A stretch of 18,219 nt of DNA from Phycisphaeraceae bacterium. Its GTDB lineage: Bacteria > Planctomycetota > Phycisphaerae > Phycisphaerales > Phycisphaeraceae. The notes beneath the pieces were generated by a model. That model did no database searches and had not been told where the DNA came from. It worked only from the letters and a program-made list of their open reading frames with translations. Shown piece by piece: positions 14,571-18,219 of the stretch (positions are counted from its first letter, which is position 1; each line of letters begins with the position of its first letter). The stretch covers positions 1-18,219 of the forward strand of contig JAJDCV010000298.1 in the NCBI GenBank assembly GCA_029260675.1, given 5' to 3'. Both the position numbers and the translations under genes were made by a program.

Positions 14571-16622
14571 TCAGTGCTCGCGTCCGGCGAAGCCCAGGTT
14601 TTCTTCCATCCAGTCGTCGCTTTTAAGGACACTCTTGCGCTGCCGACGCGCGAGACGCTGGGCACGCTGCTGGGCACGGCTGAAGAGGCGTGACATGGCT
14701 GAACCCGACGCCTCGTTGTCCCCGGTGCGTGAGGCGGCCCGTCGGCTGGGGCCCTGCATGTACTTGCGGACCAGTTCGTCTTCGAGGCTGACGAACGCGA
14801 TCGACGACCCGGGGTCGCCCTGCCGCCCGGCCCGGCCGTACAACTGACGGTCGATCCGCCCGGATTCGTTGCGCTCCGTCGAGATCACGTGCAGCCCCCC
14901 CGCCTCGGCGATCCCGGGCCCCAGCTTGATGTCCGTGCCGCGCCCGGCCATGTTCGTCGCGACCGTGATCCGATTCGGCTGGCCCGCCTGCTCGACGATC
15001 TGCGCCTCTTCCTCGTGGCGCACCGCGTTGAGCACCTCGTGCTTGAGTGCCTTGGCGTTCAGCATTGAGCTGAGCTTCTCGCTGGATTCGACGCTCCGCG
15101 TCCCGACAAGCACGGGTCGGCCGCTCTTATGAATACGCTGGATCTCATCGACCACCGCGTCCCACCGCGCTTGCGACGAGCCGAACGCGCGGTCGGGGTG
15201 TTGGATACGGATACATGGCTTGTGGGTCGGGATCCGCACCGAAGGCAGCTTGTAGACCTGCCACAATTCGTGCCGCGCTTCCCAGGCGGTCCCGGTCATC
15301 CCCGACAGCCTCCGGTACATCCGGAAGAACCGCTGGAAACTCACCCGCGCCATCGTGTCCTTCGCCGGGGTGACCTCCAGGCGCTCCTTGGCCTCGACCG
15401 CCTGGTGCAGGCCGTGGCGCCAACTGCGGTCGGGCATCAGCCGGCCGGTCGACTCGTCGACGATCACGACCTTGCCTTCCTGCACGACATACTGCTGGCC
15501 CTTAAGGAAGAGCTCCTTGGCGGTGATCGCCTGGACGATCAGCTCGTCGCGCATCCTCGGGCTCTGCCACACGCCGGGCAGGCCGTCGCACAACTCCGCG
15601 GTATGTGACTTGCCCGCACGGGTCAGGTCCGCGTCGCGGTAGCGCAGGTTGACCTTGTAGTGTTCATCGGGATCCATCTGACGGGCGAGCTTGGCCGCCT
15701 GCTCAAACGCGCGGTCCTGCTCGGCGTTGGGCGCCTCGGAGGAGATGATCAAGGGCGTGACCGCCTCGTCAATCAACAGTGAGTCGGCCTCGTCGATGAT
15801 CGCCGTCTCTAAACCGCGCATCACCAGCCGATCGACCCCGCTCATCCCGCCGTGGTTGATCTTTGCTACCAACGCTTCGGTCAGGCCCCGCATCCTGCCC
15901 AACTGAAGCCGGTCGCGCAGGTAGTCGGCGGCCGCCTCTTTGTTCGTGCAGTAGGTGATGTCGGCGTCGTACGCCTGCTTGCGCTGCGGCGGGGGCATCT
16001 GCCCATCGACCCAGCCCACGCTCAGCCCGCAGGCTGCGTACAGCTTGCGCAGGCCGGTCGCGTCGCGCTTGGCGAGGTAGTCGTTGACCGTCATCACGTG
16101 GCAGCCCCGGCCGCGCCAACCGGCGATCACCGCGGGCATCGTCGCCACCAGCGTCTTGCCCTCACCGGTCGCCAACTCGACCAAGCAGCCCTCGACCATC
16201 GCCAACGCCGCCGCGACCTGCTCGCGGTAGGGCTCCAGCCCAAGCACTCGGCGGGACAACTCACGCACCAGCGCCAAAGCGCGGTCGATATCAGCCGGCT
16301 CCTCGCGACCTAAACGGAAAATACTACGCAGCTCGGCTGCCTGCTCGTGCAAGACCGACTCGGCCAGGTCGTGATACGTATCCTCAATCGCTAACACGCG
16401 CTCGGCACGCCGAAGATAACGACCCCTGCGTGGGACCATGGGGACGAACAGACCCACGCCGGCATCCCACGCGGCGTCGAGCCCCTTGGGGAGCTTGGGC
16501 GCATCGCGGCGTTGAGCCAGCATCCGCCAGGCCCCCACCGGTGCCGACCACGCGGGTGTCAGCGCCGCCTGCACCGGGCCGGCGTCGCTTGGCATGCGCT
16601 GTTGGTGGGTGCGGATACTCAT
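14571..16622 (-). CDS. Shortened SecA-like ATPase lacking the C-terminal wing, finger and zinc tail
   Basis: A 683-residue SecA homologue; ordinary SecA is about 800-950. The DEAD motor is intact: Walker A ATGEGKT (151-157), MTVNDYLAKRD (177-187), Walker B IIDEAD (275-280), DEAVTPLIIS (285-294, Val where Arg is usual), SGMTGTAWE (440-448), ATNMAGRGTDIKLG (555-568) and GRAGRQGDPGSS (597-607). After that, a basic stretch, RAQQRAQRLARRQRKSVL (649-666), matches the start of the helical scaffold and the protein then ends. The helical wing, the two-helix finger that enters SecY, and the zinc C-terminus are missing. Only 136 bp follow before the next gene, so this is not a frameshifted remainder. 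Start ATG is 9 bp after the M50-HlyD stop, with no strong Shine-Dalgarno, suggesting coupling. It is a specialised paralogue, not the housekeeping SecA. Confidence 0.88.
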   Translation of the reverse strand: MSIRTHQQRMPSDAGPVQAALTPAWSAPVGAWRMLAQRRDAPKLPKGLDAAWDAGVGLFVPMVPRRGRYLRRAERVLAIEDTYHDLAESVLHEQAAELRSIFRLGREEPADIDRALALVRELSRRVLGLEPYREQVAAALAMVEGCLVELATGEGKTLVATMPAVIAGWRGRGCHVMTVNDYLAKRDATGLRKLYAACGLSVGWVDGQMPPPQRKQAYDADITYCTNKEAAADYLRDRLQLGRMRGLTEALVAKINHGGMSGVDRLVMRGLETAIIDEADSLLIDEAVTPLIISSEAPNAEQDRAFEQAAKLARQMDPDEHYKVNLRYRDADLTRAGKSHTAELCDGLPGVWQSPRMRDELIVQAITAKELFLKGQQYVVQEGKVVIVDESTGRLMPDRSWRHGLHQAVEAKERLEVTPAKDTMARVSFQRFFRMYRRLSGMTGTAWEARHELWQVYKLPSVRIPTHKPCIRIQHPDRAFGSSQARWDAVVDEIQRIHKSGRPVLVGTRSVESSEKLSSMLNAKALKHEVLNAVRHEEEAQIVEQAGQPNRITVATNMAGRGTDIKLGPGIAEAGGLHVISTERNESGRIDRQLYGRAGRQGDPGSSIAFVSLEDELVRKYMQGPSRRAASRTGDNEASGSAMSRLFSRAQQRAQRLARRQRKSVLKSDDWMEENLGFAGREH

Positions 16623-16631
16623 GGCGTAAGA

Positions 16632-18219
16632 TCAGAACCGTTGCTGGATGACTTGTCGGATCGTCAGCCACCATTGTGTGAGCAGCGGTGTATCCGGCAA
16701 AGTAAACCGGGCGACGACGCGCTGCCCGGCGTATAGCGGCGCGGGGTTGTCGGCTTCGATCACGGGTTCGATCTGGATCTCGAAGAACGGCTCCTGGGCG
16801 CGGGTGCCCTCGCGGTCCTCGGAGTCGATCGCGATCGCCCCGCCGCCTGCGTACCCAAGCGCCGCGGATGGGAGTTCGTGCTTGGCCGCCTTGAGCACCT
16901 TGACGACCTTGCCTTCCAGCAAGACACCCGGCCGACCGCGGACGCGCATCGCTACGATTGAGCCTTCGCCGGAGTCACGCATCACCTGGGGCCCGGTGTA
17001 TTGATCGGTCGTGACGCGGATCAGCAACCGGTCGGTGTCGGCCAATACGCCGATCGGCTCTCCTTGCTGGGCATAAGTGCCTCCGAGGTGCTCCGCCCTC
17101 TCACTGATCCACACACCGTCGAATGCCGGGGTCACGCGCAGGGCGGCGATCTTCTGCTCAACGCGATCCAGTTGCTCGTTCACCGCCAGGATCTGGCCCT
17201 GCACGATCTGCGCCTGCGCCGGTTCATCCGAGCGCGCCTGGCGGTAGTAGGCTTCATAAAGCCCGCGCTCGGCGATCAGCCTGCGGCGTTCGATCTGTAG
17301 CTCGTGGTTGGTCTCGACGAGCAGCTCGGCCCCGTCTGCTGTAACACGGGTCGCCGATGGCAACACGTGATCAATAAACCCGTCGGTGCCGGCGAAGACC
17401 ATCTCGATCCGCCCGGGCTCGACCACGCCCTCGCCACGCACGTGGTACGGCGCGGGGATGAAGCCCAGCGTCCCGATCAGCACCGCGAAGAACAGCACCG
17501 TCACCACCTGCGCCCGGCCACGCACCCGGTGCAGCTCGGGGTTGGCAAGCAGGTAGTGCACCCACTTGAACATCGGGACGATCCCCCAGCCGATCACCCC
17601 CGACATCGCCAGGAGGATCCCCATGTATTTAAGCGCATCGACCACGAACAGGATGATCGAAACGGAGATAAACACGCGGTAGATCGAGGCGGCGATGGCG
17701 TAGAAGACCAGCCAGAAGCGCTCGCCGGTGGAGTGCGACGGGTCACGTGGCCGGCGGACGCCGTAGGCGTATTTCTTGACCAGGTAGTAGAGGTAGTCTT
17801 TGCCGCGTTGAGCGAGGTTGGGTGTTTCCAGGAGGTCCGAGAGGATGTAGTAGCCGTCGAACTTGATCAGGGGGTTGGCGTTGAAGAGGATCGTGGTGAC
17901 GCCGGCGATGAAGATGAGGTTGTATGCCAGCGCGTGGGTGAGCGTGCCGGGGGCCGAATTAGACCAGACGATGGCGGCGGCGGCGCCGATGGCGACCTCG
18001 ACGTACATCCCCGCCGCGCCGATGAAGGCGCGGTGCCACTTGTTGCGAAGCGACCAGGCGCTGGACGCATCGACGTAAGGCAGCGGCATGAAGACGATGA
18101 ACATGATGCCCATCGTGTGGACCTCACCGCCGGAGTGGCTCTGCCTGCCGAAATGCTTGCAGGCGAACCCGTGCCCGAACTCGTGGATCCCCTTGATCAG
18201 GATCATGCAGACGTAGAGC
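16632..18219 (-). CDS. M50-type (site-2 protease-like) zinc metalloprotease fused to a HlyD adaptor domain; 5' end outside the window
   Basis: The frame is open to the window edge; 528 codons are visible and the N-terminus is missing. Numbered from the Met at 18206: the zinc motif HEFGH (8-12) lies in a membrane helix, followed by MPLPYVDASSAW and hydrophobic spans near 62-82 and 92-110. Then comes NPLIKFDGYY (111-120), whose Asp117 is the expected third zinc ligand. Further spans lie near 165-188, 196-213 and 232-250. Residues about 255-505 are HlyD-like: a lipoyl half, a coiled coil (about 299-356), TPAFDGVW (359-366) and a beta-barrel. Fusions of this type are annotated as putative peptide zinc metalloproteases or HlyD-type exporters; the substrate is unknown. 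It is probably co-transcribed with the SecA-like gene. Confidence 0.85.
   Translation of the reverse strand, partial: LYVCMILIKGIHEFGHGFACKHFGRQSHSGGEVHTMGIMFIVFMPLPYVDASSAWSLRNKWHRAFIGAAGMYVEVAIGAAAAIVWSNSAPGTLTHALAYNLIFIAGVTTILFNANPLIKFDGYYILSDLLETPNLAQRGKDYLYYLVKKYAYGVRRPRDPSHSTGERFWLVFYAIAASIYRVFISVSIILFVVDALKYMGILLAMSGVIGWGIVPMFKWVHYLLANPELHRVRGRAQVVTVLFFAVLIGTLGFIPAPYHVRGEGVVEPGRIEMVFAGTDGFIDHVLPSATRVTADGAELLVETNHELQIERRRLIAERGLYEAYYRQARSDEPAQAQIVQGQILAVNEQLDRVEQKIAALRVTPAFDGVWISERAEHLGGTYAQQGEPIGVLADTDRLLIRVTTDQYTGPQVMRDSGEGSIVAMRVRGRPGVLLEGKVVKVLKAAKHELPSAALGYAGGGAIAIDSEDREGTRAQEPFFEIQIEPVIEADNPAPLYAGQRVVARFTLPDTPLLTQWWLTIRQVIQQRF

Overview
The window is about 18 kb of GC-rich bacterial DNA. 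It looks like a planctomycete, most likely of the Phycisphaerae type. The inference rests on high GC, a sigma factor fused to a membrane domain, an M50 peptidase/HlyD fusion next to a shortened SecA, and a stand-alone GxxExxY gene. No rRNA or marker gene is present, so the assignment is not proven. Coding density is very high and no gene-free stretch exceeds about 140 bases. I saw no tRNA, rRNA or CRISPR array.

Region 1 (1-7264) is a reductive pyrimidine degradation cluster. A minus-strand operon is read from right to left: beta-ureidopropionase (5631-4762), an NCS2 nucleobase permease (4682-3165), a class III aminotransferase (3109-1721), a GxxExxY protein (1673-1281) and the dihydropyrimidine dehydrogenase subunit PreA (1224-94). 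The CoA-acylating (methyl)malonate-semialdehyde dehydrogenase gene (5738-7264) is read divergently from a short AT-rich control region. Together these genes would import uracil or thymine, reduce the ring, hydrolyse the N-carbamoyl-beta-amino acid, transaminate beta-alanine or 3-aminoisobutyrate, and end at acetyl-CoA or propionyl-CoA. PreT and dihydropyrimidinase are absent and may lie to the left. The GxxExxY gene is AT-richer than its neighbours. It is bounded by 25-32 nt inverted repeats, each built of three GACAGGAT-type octamers, so it looks like a small mobile cassette inserted in the operon. A highly structured two-hairpin element (6-60) lies after preA.

Region 2 (7265-13002) is a plus-strand operon: a membrane fusion protein, an HAE1-type RND pump (4-nt overlap), and a second, periplasmic membrane fusion protein (23-nt overlap with the pump). 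No outer-membrane channel gene is visible.

Region 3 (12992-18219) is read on the minus strand and converges on region 2, with the last genes overlapping by 11 bp. In transcription order it holds an M50-type zinc metalloprotease/HlyD fusion (cut by the window edge), a shortened SecA-like ATPase 9 bp behind it, and, 136 bp further on, an ECF sigma factor with a C-terminal multi-span membrane domain. The SecA-like protein keeps its motor motifs but lacks the C-terminal third of a standard SecA. This M50-HlyD/SecA-like pair is the best candidate for an undescribed export or envelope-remodelling system. The GxxExxY cassette is the second.
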